From: Planctomycetia bacterium
GTDB taxonomy: Bacteria > Planctomycetota > Planctomycetia > Pirellulales > Thermoguttaceae
Reading direction: 5' to 3'
Assembly (NCBI GenBank): GCA_030527205.1
Contig: JAUNBG010000014.1
Location: forward strand, 1 to 64,000
Length of the DNA stretch: 64,000 bases
Numbering within the stretch: the stretch's first letter is position 1; each line of letters begins with the position of its first letter. This document shows positions 26,401 to 35,202 of the stretch, piece after piece. Under the pieces are notes generated by a model. The model was not told the DNA's origin and made no database searches. It was given only the letters and a program-made list of their open reading frames with translations. The position numbers were made by a program, and so were the translations under genes.

Positions 26401-26841
26401 CGATAGCGGTTGAATTAATCCGTAAGCAATCGCTTCATCAGATTCAGCGCTTGCCGCTCGAACGATTGGACGATCAACATCGTCCGGATAATCGGGAACT
26501 TCGTCAAGTCGATTTGTTGTGTCCAGAACAGCTCGAGTTATATCATAACCGACGTCAAACTCAAGTCGAATCCAAGCGGAACCAAGCGAAGAGGTCGATT
26601 GCATTTGATAAAGTCCCTGCAACGTTTTGAGCTTTTTTTCTTGCTCCAAAACAATTGTTTTTTCGATTTCTTCAGGACTTCGACCCGTCCAGGTTGTTCG
26701 AACTGTTATAAGAGGACGTTCAACGTCCGGCGTTAATTGAATCGGAATTGTTTTTAATGAAATCGTTCCAAATAAGACGGTCAATAAAATCCCAACCAAA
26801 ACCTTGACAGGGTTATTAAGACAAGATTTAATAATATTCAT
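23452..26841 (-). CDS. RND efflux permease (AcrB/HAE1-like)
   Basis: 1129 aa, close to the usual size of trimeric RND pumps, with two sets of one plus five membrane helices around two large periplasmic loops. It starts IIKSCLNNPVKVLVGILLTVLFG and has TTWTGRSPEEIEKTIV, typical of the HAE1 group. The helix-4 motif is FAIGMVVDNSIVVLEN (near residue 410), Asp-Asn where AcrB has Asp-Asp. Helix 10 has VVNNAILLVHQ, Asn where AcrB has Lys. Both changes occur in SwrC-like relatives. It would expel drugs, bile acids or lipids by proton exchange. No membrane-fusion or outer-membrane partner gene adjoins it, which is unusual. Confidence 0.94.
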   Translation of the reverse strand: MNIIKSCLNNPVKVLVGILLTVLFGTISLKTIPIQLTPDVERPLITVRTTWTGRSPEEIEKTIVLEQEKKLKTLQGLYQMQSTSSLGSAWIRLEFDVGYDITRAVLDTTNRLDEVPDYPDDVDRPIVRAASAESDEAIAYGLIQPLSPGPGFEIAEFYDYADRYIKPALERIEGVAQIEIMGGREHEVQVRFDPNILAQAGIKVSELATALRADNVNESAGDIANGRQDIRFRVMGRFSELEPIRNTIIKFDDGTPIYVKDIAEVSLMLKKRTFGDFSKGESSMTLMVQREAGANVLDVLTKVKAQLEKLQEPGGLFRGYKNDIYQIRARLIYDDSTYINQAIGLVLQNMYSGGFLAIVILLLFLRSFRPTLIIAVSIPISVVATFIVMVLTGRTLNVISLAGLTFAIGMVVDNSIVVLENIDRHIQMGKSRLTAAYEGTLEVWGAILSSTLTTIAVFAPVLTIKEESGQLFYDIALAICAAVMISLIVSVTVVPVACSRLMRDSSRKTTPIVRFSKSLFGLAPFFNMLGNLFANFIYFLTQRSFSGIWTRLTLFLIIIIGAFLLSIEMMPPASYLPNGNKNGIIGFMTVPPGYSVKQNVLIGRRLDEKLRPFYEAKTTEEVKAITDKDPVYDMRTGKLVENIPPIRDCFIVLSPARTFLLCTSAEDQNVRPLAALISKILNSIPESQGMGSQQGIFGRMAGGNTVSFEVVCDDLVELRESSDFLCQELRKKYSSAGVRTSPGEIILTGPEQQIRIDQIRAKELGITTQEIATTGRAMLDGVYCGDFDFEGDTIDLIVLRDPAIPMTPDQVVEIPISVRDNDGSQKIIPLSELVQFIPSEASQQIRRFEQERAIRVMVSLPEDQALEEVEQGIMDVVQQCREQGGLGSNVRIIMSGSADKLAQTREAMLGKWSGLNLDSLLSLLASRFFLALVITYLLMAALFENFVYPIVIMVSVPLAMVGGFLGLAYVHYLDPTQQLDTLTMLGFVLLIGTVVNNAILLVHQALNFMRGFGVSATDIIEKMEPRKAICQSVRTRLRPIFMTTGTTVFGMLPLVLAPGAGSELYRGLGGVVLGGMLCSTFFSLFVVPIVFSLVLDLQAGWNHIKQKWFSQKTPDDSSKSSIEPETNVA

Positions 26842-26989
26842 AACGTTAATTTATAAATGTTTTTGATTAAAGAATATCCCAAAAGCGTTTTAGTCAAGTT
26901 GTCAGGAAGTTGCTTCATAATCCGGTTTTATTTTTTGATCTTGTTTAACGGAGTCAAATCGGCGGGAAAACTGTTATGAAGCGCAGATT

Positions 26990-27040
26990 CTTGTCATTAT
27001 AACATAATGGTTACAATATAGTCAATGTTGTAACGCTTTA
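26990..27040 (-). promoter_or_regulatory. Paired short palindromes upstream of the RND gene
   Basis: GTTACAA (27010-27016) and TTGTAAC (27028-27034) form an exact 7-bp inverted repeat next to an ATTATAACATAAT palindrome around 26998-27010. They lie 170 bp before the RND start, where a repressor site would be plausible. No regulator gene is near. Confidence 0.3.
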
Positions 27041-27442
27041 CAAAATCAGGAATCCGGCCTTTTCTTTTGCGATTCAAAAGAATCAGAAAGACTTAACAAA
27101 TTCCTGAAATTAAGTATAATCATTTCGAGAAAGACAGCAAGAGAAATTCTTTTTCTCTGATCGTTTTCTCAATATTTTTTGCCAAAAATTGAGTTATCTT
27201 TCAACAGTCAATCAAAAGCTATTGTTTTTTCCGACTGAGCGTCAAGTTGCAGAGAATACAGGAAAAAGATGAATTGTATAGTCGGTTGCCTTTTATTGAT
27301 CATATTGAAGTTGGAATGGACGACAACTTTGCCTTTAATAAGCTGTTTGTCGTTGTCTGGCCAGCCAAAAGCGCAATGATTCCGGATTCTCAATTGGTTT
27401 GATTGTTGACCAAACAATTCAAAAAATATCAAAAAAGAACAA

Positions 27443-27551
27443 GGAAGTTCTAAAAACCTCGTTTTTTCAACAAACTCGATTCCGAAGACGTCGCAAAAAC
27501 AAGTTCCGGCGGACGAAACGACCGCGTTCCCTGTAGGTTTTGAGAACTTCC
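27443..27551 (+). repeat. Full-length GGAAGTTCT...AGAACTTCC element (109 bp)
   Basis: Left arm GGAAGTTCTAAAAACCTCG, right arm GTAGGTTTTGAGAACTTCC. Inside: TTTTTTCAACAAACTCGATTC, then CGTCGCAAAAACAAGTTC, then GGCGGACGAAACGACCGCG. It sits 73 bp before the cyclase start. Confidence 0.85.
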
Positions 27552-27624
27552 TAACAATTAAGGTTATTCCATAAATCAAGGAACAATATAAGTTTGTTTC
27601 AAAATTCAACAATCAAAAAATAAA

Positions 27625-30189
27625 ATGACTCAAGAGTTGAATCGCAGAATCCAAAAGAATTATCATTTTTTATTGGATAATTTGGTTAAATCACGCAAGA
27701 TTTTTTGGACAGGGGAATTGTCGGCGTCCGCTCTTTCGACGGCCGTTACGGTCAGCGCTTTTTCCGTTTATCTGATTCATTCAAACGAACTTGACCCGCC
27801 GTTATCCGACATTCGAAAACAAGAGCTTCTTAAAATGTTGACGAAAAGCGTTGCCTGGATTATTGCGCATCAAAATAAGGACGGGGGCTGGGGCGATACA
27901 ACAAGAAGTTTTTCCAACTCATCAACAACAATGCTTGTCAAATCAGCCTTAACGTTATTTCAAAAAGCGATTCATCAAGAAAAAGACCTTATAGCTGAAT
28001 CTTTAAAACAGAAAATGACCGCAATTTTTCAAAACGAAAAATTAATGCCAGATTTTTCAAAAATCGACGCTTATTTGGAATCTCAAGGCGGAATCGAAGG
28101 AATTCGCCAACGTTATGGCAAGGACAAAACTTTTGTTGTTCCCATTTTAACTAATGCAGCCATTGCCGAAATTGTTTCCTGGAACGAAGTTGCCCCTCTT
28201 CCTTTCGAACTGGCCGCTTTTCCCCATTCTTTTTTTCGTTTTTTGCAACTTCCTGTTGTCAGTTACGCAATTCCGGCTCTTGTTGCGATTGGACAAGTTC
28301 GTTTTTTTCATAATCCTGGAAAAAATCCGTTATTGCGATTTATTCGCAGCAAAGCCATCAAACCGACATTAATCAAACTCCAATCAATGCAGCCAATAAG
28401 CGGAGGGTTTCTTGAAGCTTCGCCGTTGACCGCTTTTGTTATGATGAGTCTGATTTCCTGCGGACTTATCAATCATTCCGTTGTTAAAAACGCGCTGAAT
28501 TTTCTTCTTGACTCCATTTACGAAGACGGTTCCTTTCCAATCGACACAAATCTGGCAACTTGGATAACAACGCTTTCAATCAACGCGATTCGCTCGCCTT
28601 CTTCAACCTTCAACAGAGGATCATCGGATTCTCTGCATTATAAAGCGGAAACGACCAATTTGTCGTCGTTGGAAACATCGGATCGCGTTTCCTTAAATCA
28701 TAATGAACCTCCAGCAAAATCGAATGAGCTGTCTTGCTGTCAATTTGATTCCTTTACAAAAAAGGAATGGAACAATCTTTCCGATTCTTTTGAAAATTCG
28801 ACATTTTCGTCAAACGAACGAACAATTCTAACCGATTCTTCGCTTTTAAATTGGCTTTTGAATTGTCAACATCAAAAGCGACATCCGTTTACAGCGTCGG
28901 CGCCGGGAGGCTGGGCTTGGACCGATCTTTCCGGAGGCGTTCCCGATGCCGACGATACGCCTGGCGCTATTTTGGCTTTATCAAAGTTATATCCTTTTGC
29001 CGATAAAGAAGATAAGGCAAAAATCATCAAGGCAATCCTCAATGGGGTTCAATGGTTGTTGAAGATTCAAAATCGAGACGGCGGCTTTCCGACTTTTTGT
29101 CGCGGTTGGGGAACATTGCCTTTCGATCAAAGCAGCGTCGATCTGACAGCCCATTCCATAAGAGCTTTTGTAACCTGCTTTTCGTTATTACAAAAAGAGA
29201 TTTTATGGGAAAAGAAAAGCGAAAGAATAAATCCGGATATTAAATCATGTTTCATAAATCAACAAGAAAATGAATTGAACAGGGACGACAATCAGAAGTC
29301 TTCCCTGTTCGAAACGTTTGAGGAAAAATCATTTAAAAAGAGTTGTCCCAATAACGATTTTTCTTCAAACAAACTGACCGACAATGTCAATTTTTTCGAG
29401 GACAGCGTTAAAATTCGTTCTCTCATAACGAATCTCAATAAATCTGTTGTTCATGGTTTGAACTATATTATTCGACATCAACATTCCGAAGGCTATTGGT
29501 TGCCGCTTTGGTTCGGTAATCAAAATGAAACGGATGACCTCAATCCGTATTACGGAACGGGAAAAGTTCTCAATGCATTGGCGACTTTTCAAACGTTTTC
29601 TTATTCGCAACCTGTTTCAGAGTCTTTTGTTAAGGAAAACAGACGTTCCAATCGACGGAAAAACCGGACTGTTGTTGACCAGGTTTTTAAAAGATTTGAT
29701 ATTCATAAGTCATTAGAAAGCAAACTGTTACAATCGGCAGAAAAAGGAATTTTGTGGGGGATTCAACATCAAAATTCTGACGGCGGCTGGGGAAAACGTT
29801 CCAAATCGGAATTTCTTCAAAAGTCGTCAACCAAAACCATAAATCAGCCTCAAGCGGAAAAAGACAACATTTTTCCGCGTTCTTCCCTTGAAGAAACGGC
29901 TGTTATGCTTGACGGAATGATACCATTTCTAACGATTTATGAAAAAAAACGCAGCGATTGTTCGTTTTCTTCCGTTGATTATCAAACAATGCTCTCTGCC
30001 TGTCAAAAAGGATTGAACTCCCTTTGTCAAATGATTGAAACAGAAGAATTTAAAGAACCGTCGCCCATCGGTTTTTATTTTGCGAAACTTTGGTATTTCG
30101 AGAAAGCCTATCCGCTTGTCTTTGCTTGTTCGGCTCTCAAAACGGCTTGGGAAACCCTGATTTCGAGTCATTCCAAAGATCGCAAATGA
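27625..30189 (+). CDS. Squalene-hopene-cyclase-like class II terpene cyclase
   Basis: 854 aa. The alpha-toroid QW repeats are present (QNKDGGWGD near residue 90, QNRDGGFPTF near 485, QHSEGYWLPLW near 616, QNSDGGWGK near 713). So is the acid motif VPDADDT with Asp441-Ala-Asp443-Asp444, the proton donor that starts cyclisation in squalene-hopene cyclases. The expected product is a hopene-like triterpene or another polycyclic terpene at the inner membrane. It is 120-200 residues longer than usual because of polar Ser/Asn/Lys-rich inserts at about 330-406, 530-600, 668-698 and 724-753. No hpn or squalene-synthesis genes adjoin it, so substrate and product are inferred. Confidence 0.85.
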   Translation: MTQELNRRIQKNYHFLLDNLVKSRKIFWTGELSASALSTAVTVSAFSVYLIHSNELDPPLSDIRKQELLKMLTKSVAWIIAHQNKDGGWGDTTRSFSNSSTTMLVKSALTLFQKAIHQEKDLIAESLKQKMTAIFQNEKLMPDFSKIDAYLESQGGIEGIRQRYGKDKTFVVPILTNAAIAEIVSWNEVAPLPFELAAFPHSFFRFLQLPVVSYAIPALVAIGQVRFFHNPGKNPLLRFIRSKAIKPTLIKLQSMQPISGGFLEASPLTAFVMMSLISCGLINHSVVKNALNFLLDSIYEDGSFPIDTNLATWITTLSINAIRSPSSTFNRGSSDSLHYKAETTNLSSLETSDRVSLNHNEPPAKSNELSCCQFDSFTKKEWNNLSDSFENSTFSSNERTILTDSSLLNWLLNCQHQKRHPFTASAPGGWAWTDLSGGVPDADDTPGAILALSKLYPFADKEDKAKIIKAILNGVQWLLKIQNRDGGFPTFCRGWGTLPFDQSSVDLTAHSIRAFVTCFSLLQKEILWEKKSERINPDIKSCFINQQENELNRDDNQKSSLFETFEEKSFKKSCPNNDFSSNKLTDNVNFFEDSVKIRSLITNLNKSVVHGLNYIIRHQHSEGYWLPLWFGNQNETDDLNPYYGTGKVLNALATFQTFSYSQPVSESFVKENRRSNRRKNRTVVDQVFKRFDIHKSLESKLLQSAEKGILWGIQHQNSDGGWGKRSKSEFLQKSSTKTINQPQAEKDNIFPRSSLEETAVMLDGMIPFLTIYEKKRSDCSFSSVDYQTMLSACQKGLNSLCQMIETEEFKEPSPIGFYFAKLWYFEKAYPLVFACSALKTAWETLISSHSKDRK

Positions 30190-30289
30190 CGATGATCTTT
30201 GCCTTAATTAAAACGTTTGTTGTTTGAGTTGCAAAAAAGTTCGACTGATTTGTCATAACGATCTAAAAAATAATTCAAACCTATGAGAT

Positions 30290-31813
30290 TCAGGTTGGAA
30301 AACGGTTTTGCCATTGATTTTGGAAAAATTGAATTCCTTCCTCAAATGTTGAAATGAGCCCGTCAAGCTGGGCATCGAAAATTTTTTGAAGCATTTGTCC
30401 CATTTCAGGACCAGGTCGAACGCCCAATTGAATCAAATCTCGTCCGCGAATCAATGGTTGCGGTTGGCTTTCCGCAACTTCAAGTTCCTGAGCAAGTTCG
30501 AACCATAAATCGGCACGAAAACGAATTTTCCTTTTATTTATCTTTTGTCGTTTTGCCGTTAAAATATCTTCCGATTGAGTTTTCAATGACTCTGGTTGTT
30601 TCGGCCTTTTCAAATCTGATTGATCAAAAGGACTCGAATCTTGTTGATAATGCCGTTCCGGAGCAAAGCAACCTCGCGCGTCGCTTTGACATAAGAGAGT
30701 CCATAATTTAATATTGGCAGGCTCAAGACGACAAGCTAAACGTCGAACCATTTTGGGCGACGGTCTTCCCGTTTCTTTCAAATTCATGAGCGACATATGT
30801 TCCCGAACTAACGGAAGAACTTTGGCAACGATTCGATGCGGCGTTTTCATTCGTTCCAAAAACTGCCGAATGAGCGGAACGCCAGCTTCGGCATGCCCTA
30901 ATGAACGAATGATTCCCTGCTCATCTTTATGCGTTGTAACGGCTTTTCCAAAGTCATGTCCCAAAGCAGCAAACATTAAAACAGTTCGATCTTCTTCTGA
31001 AAGTTCCGAAAATTGTTCCCGAAGAATATGAGCCAATTCCTCGCAGACCAGACTCGTATGAACAAAGACGTCTCCTTCGGGATGCCAACAAGGATTTTGA
31101 GGACAATCAATCAAAGCGTCCAATTCAGGAAACGCCTTGATCCAACCGGTTTCCCGAAGCAAATAAAGGCTCTTTTGCATCCATTTTCCTTTAATAGCCC
31201 ATTTAACCCATTCTTCATAAATTCTTTCTTCAGACAAAGTTGGAAACTCTGGAAAAAGTTCGCGGCAATACAAAATAGTTTGAGAGTCCATATCAAATCC
31301 GAAACGGGCGCAAAACTGTATGCCTCGAAGAACTCGCAGCGGATCATCTTTAAAAGCTTTGCTGGTTGCCCGAAGAACTCCTCGGCGAAGATCGCCCATT
31401 CCGTCAAAGGGATCATAAAACGAACCGTCGCGACGCATTCCAATGGCATTGATTGTAAAATCGCGTCGAGCAAAAGCTTCTTCAAGGGAAAGAGAGGGAT
31501 CAGAATGAACATCAAATCCTTTATGCCCTCGTCCAGACTTGGATTCCTTGCGAGGAAGACTTATGTCGATTTCATTGTCGATTTTTAAAACCCCGAAACA
31601 TTGTCCAACCAGATCAACTCGAAAACAAGACGAAAGGGCTTGAACTATTTCGGAATAACTGAGCCCATAAACTTCGATATCCATATCTTTATTGGGGATT
31701 TTTAAAATTTGATCGCGAACAAACCCCCCAACAGCAAAGATTTCGGTCGCTCCCGCTGTTTCCAGGAGATTGAATATTTTTTTAACTTTTGAAGAAAAGA
31801 TTGATTTTGTCAT
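30290..31813 (-). CDS. cca: CCA-adding tRNA nucleotidyltransferase with HD domain
   Basis: 507 aa. The nucleotidyltransferase head has FAVGGFVRDQILK (29-34 GGxxRD), catalytic DMD at Asp43/Asp45, EAFARRDFTINAIG and DDPLRVLRGIQFCARFGF, all class II motifs. An HD phosphohydrolase domain follows, with HPEGDVFVHTSL and MFAALGHDFGKAVTTH. It completes or repairs tRNA 3' ends. The tRNA-Ser gene in this window has no encoded CCA, so the enzyme is needed. Between 390 and 430 lies a polar insert. A poly(A) polymerase or an A-adding-only enzyme cannot be excluded from motifs alone. The start has a weak ribosome site. Confidence 0.9.
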   Translation of the reverse strand: MTKSIFSSKVKKIFNLLETAGATEIFAVGGFVRDQILKIPNKDMDIEVYGLSYSEIVQALSSCFRVDLVGQCFGVLKIDNEIDISLPRKESKSGRGHKGFDVHSDPSLSLEEAFARRDFTINAIGMRRDGSFYDPFDGMGDLRRGVLRATSKAFKDDPLRVLRGIQFCARFGFDMDSQTILYCRELFPEFPTLSEERIYEEWVKWAIKGKWMQKSLYLLRETGWIKAFPELDALIDCPQNPCWHPEGDVFVHTSLVCEELAHILREQFSELSEEDRTVLMFAALGHDFGKAVTTHKDEQGIIRSLGHAEAGVPLIRQFLERMKTPHRIVAKVLPLVREHMSLMNLKETGRPSPKMVRRLACRLEPANIKLWTLLCQSDARGCFAPERHYQQDSSPFDQSDLKRPKQPESLKTQSEDILTAKRQKINKRKIRFRADLWFELAQELEVAESQPQPLIRGRDLIQLGVRPGPEMGQMLQKIFDAQLDGLISTFEEGIQFFQNQWQNRFPT

Positions 31814-32162
31814 TATTTTATTTATATGTAAATAGTTACAAATTTATGTTATGATATTGTGTTTGTGTGTCGATATTGTGATCGTTTTAGACAAAATTAG
31901 ATTCAACTCAACTCTCTTAAAAAAACGGATTGTCGGGATCGAAAGACGGATTATGGAATCAAAATACAAAACTGGCATCCAGACTGGTTGCTGTATATAT
32001 CGGTTTTAAGGAAAGTCAAGATTATTGAGTTGAAAGACGTCAAATACTTTAATTCAAAAGTCTCCCCCTTATCGACTAATGTCGGCAATGCGATAAAATA
32101 TAAAAGGGAGAAACCAGAAGAATTGGAAAGATATTCAAGTCTATTGAAAACCCTCATTTGTT

Positions 32163-32215
32163 GAGGCGTCAACCCGGCAACGACGAATGCATTACGAAAT
32201 GACGCAGTCTGTTGC
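32163..32215 (+). repeat. CAAGCCCGGCAAC-family fragment
   Basis: GGCGTCAACCCGGCAACGAC followed by GAATGCATTACGAAATGACG. The CCGGCAACGAC and ATTACGAA blocks match, in inverse, the copies at 50228-50300 and 54650-54720. Confidence 0.55.
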
Positions 32216-32363
32216 CCAAATCAATTTTGATATAAACTTTTTTTGAGGACTCCCCATTATTTTATCAAGATTATCCAACTTGGCAATTCCTTGTTCTTCC
32301 TTTCATCATAGAACGGAAAACTGCAGAAAAAACAATTTAATCAAGATTAACGTTTCTGACTTA

Positions 32364-32460
32364 TGGGGTCAAGCCTGTTGAAAAGCTCGATGTTTTGTCT
32401 CTGTCGATTTGGCAACGACGATCTCTGTCTGTTTGGCAACGGCGAGACGCTAACAAAGGG
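32364..32460 (+). repeat. CAAGCCCGGCAAC-family copy with internal duplication
   Basis: TCAAGCCTGTTGAAAAGCTCG is followed by two near copies of CTGTCGATTTGGCAACGACG (the second CTGTCTGTTTGGCAACGGCG). The duplicated unit is about 29 bp. Confidence 0.55.
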
Positions 32461-32542
32461 CCAAGCGCATCGCTTGCCGATAACGGTTTTTGTATTAACG
32501 TTAATGGATAATGGATACGAATAATATTAAAAATCGCTAATA

Positions 32543-32651
32543 AGAAGTTCTAAAAAACTGTTTTTTGCAATAAACTCCATTCGGAAAACGTCACGAAAAC
32601 CAGTTTCTGCAGACGAGACGTCTGCGAACCCTGCGGGTTTTTAGAACTTCC
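32543..32651 (+). repeat. Full-length GGAAGTTCT...AGAACTTCC element (109 bp)
   Basis: Left arm AAGAAGTTCTAAAAAACTG, right arm GGGTTTTTAGAACTTCC. The core holds CTGCAGACGAGACGTCTGCG, an almost perfect hairpin. It ends 40 bp before the BatA-domain gene start. Confidence 0.88.
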
Positions 32652-32690
32652 TTATATTAAATATCAATACAGAATGAAGTTCTTTTTACA

Positions 32691-35111
32691 ATGACATTTA
32701 TAACGTTCTCTTTGTTGATTGGCGGTCTGGTTTCCGCATTGATTCCGTTGGCATTTCATTTTTTTATGCGAGGCAAGCCCAAAAAATTTGATTTTCCTGC
32801 CATTCGTTTTGTTCGCCAAAAATTTGAAACAAATCAACGTCATTTAAATTTTAAGCATTTTCTTTTAATGACATTTCGAATACTGATCGTTGTTTTGCTT
32901 GGTTTAGCTTTATCGCGTCCTTCGTTGAAACAGACGGACAATCGTCCCATTCAATCCGTTTTAGGACAAACGATTCAAAGTTTGGGATCACAAAATGCGC
33001 CAATTGCTGCTGTCATTGTTTTCGACAATTCTGTTCGAATGGATTATCGAATCAATAATAAAACGCGTTTGGAAGAAGCCAAAGAATATTCTTTACGCAT
33101 TTTGTCTCAATTGCCAAGAGACAGTCAAATTGCGATTTTAAACTCAACTTCGGAACTTGATTCATTTCAAATCGATTTTCTCGCGGCAAAAGAAAAAATC
33201 AATCAAATGACCCCTGTCGCTCAAGGGCGTTCCATTTTGGAATCCGTCTTGGAAGCGGTTCAACTTTTGCAAACTTCAACGTTAACTCGGCGCGAAATGT
33301 TTATTTTAACTGATCGATCCGATGTTAGTTGGACAAATTCGATAAAAAAAAGATTTCAACAGGAACTCGAAAAAACGACGTTGTCAGAACAATCCCCCAT
33401 TGAGTTTTATTTGGTTGATTTTGGCAAGGAAAATACTCAAAATACAACAATCCTGGATTTGGGATTATTTGCAGAAACGATCTCCGCCGGTCAGACGCTT
33501 CGAATGGATGTCGGGTTTTTTCATGAGGGCTCTGCAATCAATACAATCGCGGAACTTTATTTAAAGAATCCTCATTTTGTCGATCTTGCTCAATCGGATT
33601 CGGGACAAAGTCAAAATTCAGACGATTCAAACCGTTCCGTTTCTTCAAACGCGAACCGTTCTTCTGACTTAGCTTCATCTGATCAAGCAATAAGCGACGA
33701 ACCAAACTTTGCGTCCTTTGATTCATCAGATCAGAAATCATTATCAATAGCCATTCAAAATGGAACGTTTCAGAAAATAGCCGCCAAACCTTTATCTTTT
33801 CCTGAAGGAAAGTCAAAACAGAAATCAATCTTTTTTTTGTCCGGACTTAAATCAGGCATTTATCAAGGTTTTGTCCGTTTGGTCAACGGCGACGCTCTTG
33901 AGTTGGACAATATTCGTTGGTTTACAATCAGCGTCCATAATGGCTGGAAAATATTAACGGTTTCTCCGTTTCCCGTTGAAAAAAGTTCGATTTTCGTCAA
34001 AGAAGCTTTGGCTCCCGCCGAATTAACAAAGACGGGTCAGTCTCCCTTTAACGTCGAAAGCATTTCTTTCGAGGAATTTGAACAATTGTCGCTAAGTCAA
34101 CTTAAAAATTATCAGGCCATTTTTCTGCTTGATCCCAATCCCTTTTCCGAGCAGACGGTTCATAAATTATCGGATTTTGCATTTTCTGGCGGCGGAATCG
34201 GTTTTTTTATGGGACGAAATGCTCAACCCATTTCCGCATTTCAAACGCCGGAAATGATTTCGCTTCTCGGAGGAAAATTGACGACTCAGGTTCGCCTTGC
34301 CAACGAAAAACTTTATATTCATCCCGAACATTACAATAACCCGATTCTTCTCTCTTTTCGGTTGTTTTCCGATGAGAACCGCATTCCCTGGGATTCCATT
34401 CCGATTTACAAATATTGGTTTATCAAAGATTTATCGGAAACGTCAACAATTATTGCTGATTATAATGACGGCCGGCCAGCTCTTATTTCTCATCCGTTCG
34501 GACGCGGTTCTGTTATTGTTTTGACGACTCCGGTTTCCGATTCAACGGATAATTCTCCCTGGAATCTTCTGCCAATCGGCGATTCTTCCTGGGTTTTTCT
34601 TGTCTTAATCGACGGAATTGCTCGAAATCTCATTTCTGGCGGCGGAACGATTTTTAATTATTTTCCGAATGAAATTGCTATTCTTCGTCAGAATATCAAC
34701 AACTTTCCGTCAACCTGTCAATTGATTCTGCCCGATCAAACAAACGTTCAATTGCCGACGGATATCGAAAATCGTCAGGTTAGTTTTTCCGGAACCAAAC
34801 AAATCGGTCTTTATCAACTTGAATCAACAGATTCCAATGCCGATGACGCCAAAGGGTTAAACGAAGTTTTTCAAAGCGGTTTTTCCGTCAATTATCGATC
34901 TTCCGAATTTAATCTGGATCAAAAATCGCGAGAAGAGGTTGACGAATTTTGGACAGAAAACAAACCGATCTGGCTGGATCAAGCCGAAAAAATTGATATT
35001 GAACGTTCCAATGCTCAAAAAGGTCGCGACCTTTTTCCCTTCTTAATTATCTTGCTTGTTTGTATTTTCGTTTGCGAAACATTTCTTGCCAATCGTTTTT
35101 ATCGGGCTTGA
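32691..35111 (+). CDS. BatA/VWA-domain membrane protein
   Basis: 806 aa. The N-terminal BatA block (LIPLAFHFFMRGKPKKFDFPA, then a second helix RILIVVLLGLALSRPSL) anchors the protein. A von Willebrand A domain follows (AAVIVFDNSVRMDYRI through ILTDRSDVSW). The metal site is partial: DNSVR replaces the usual DxSxS. A Ser/Asp-rich stretch at about 300-350 breaks the middle, and the C-terminus is one more helix. Planctomycetes carry such proteins in MoxR-DUF58-BatA operons, but MoxR and DUF58 genes are not in view here. A structural or chaperone role at the membrane is likely. The upstream repeat element may influence its promoter. Confidence 0.85.
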   Translation: MTFITFSLLIGGLVSALIPLAFHFFMRGKPKKFDFPAIRFVRQKFETNQRHLNFKHFLLMTFRILIVVLLGLALSRPSLKQTDNRPIQSVLGQTIQSLGSQNAPIAAVIVFDNSVRMDYRINNKTRLEEAKEYSLRILSQLPRDSQIAILNSTSELDSFQIDFLAAKEKINQMTPVAQGRSILESVLEAVQLLQTSTLTRREMFILTDRSDVSWTNSIKKRFQQELEKTTLSEQSPIEFYLVDFGKENTQNTTILDLGLFAETISAGQTLRMDVGFFHEGSAINTIAELYLKNPHFVDLAQSDSGQSQNSDDSNRSVSSNANRSSDLASSDQAISDEPNFASFDSSDQKSLSIAIQNGTFQKIAAKPLSFPEGKSKQKSIFFLSGLKSGIYQGFVRLVNGDALELDNIRWFTISVHNGWKILTVSPFPVEKSSIFVKEALAPAELTKTGQSPFNVESISFEEFEQLSLSQLKNYQAIFLLDPNPFSEQTVHKLSDFAFSGGGIGFFMGRNAQPISAFQTPEMISLLGGKLTTQVRLANEKLYIHPEHYNNPILLSFRLFSDENRIPWDSIPIYKYWFIKDLSETSTIIADYNDGRPALISHPFGRGSVIVLTTPVSDSTDNSPWNLLPIGDSSWVFLVLIDGIARNLISGGGTIFNYFPNEIAILRQNINNFPSTCQLILPDQTNVQLPTDIENRQVSFSGTKQIGLYQLESTDSNADDAKGLNEVFQSGFSVNYRSSEFNLDQKSREEVDEFWTENKPIWLDQAEKIDIERSNAQKGRDLFPFLIILLVCIFVCETFLANRFYRA

Positions 35112-35202
35112 TCTTTGCTTTTTTGAGCAATCGAAGCCCAAATAGAAAGCAGGCTTGAATCAAAAGATTTGATTTTTTTCGAAGATTACAATAATGAGCA
35201 AA

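Larger units (their letters stand above)
31814..32690. other. Intergenic region with repeat copies
   Basis: 877 bp between divergent cca and the BatA gene, with no gene. It contains CAAGCCCGGCAAC-family pieces at 32163-32215 and 32364-32460 and a full 109-bp GGAAGTTCT element at 32543-32651. Confidence 0.6.

Noticed and set aside
27208-27612. 134-codon minus frame upstream of the cyclase
   Set aside because: It runs straight through a full GGAAGTTCT element, which is non-coding at its other sites.
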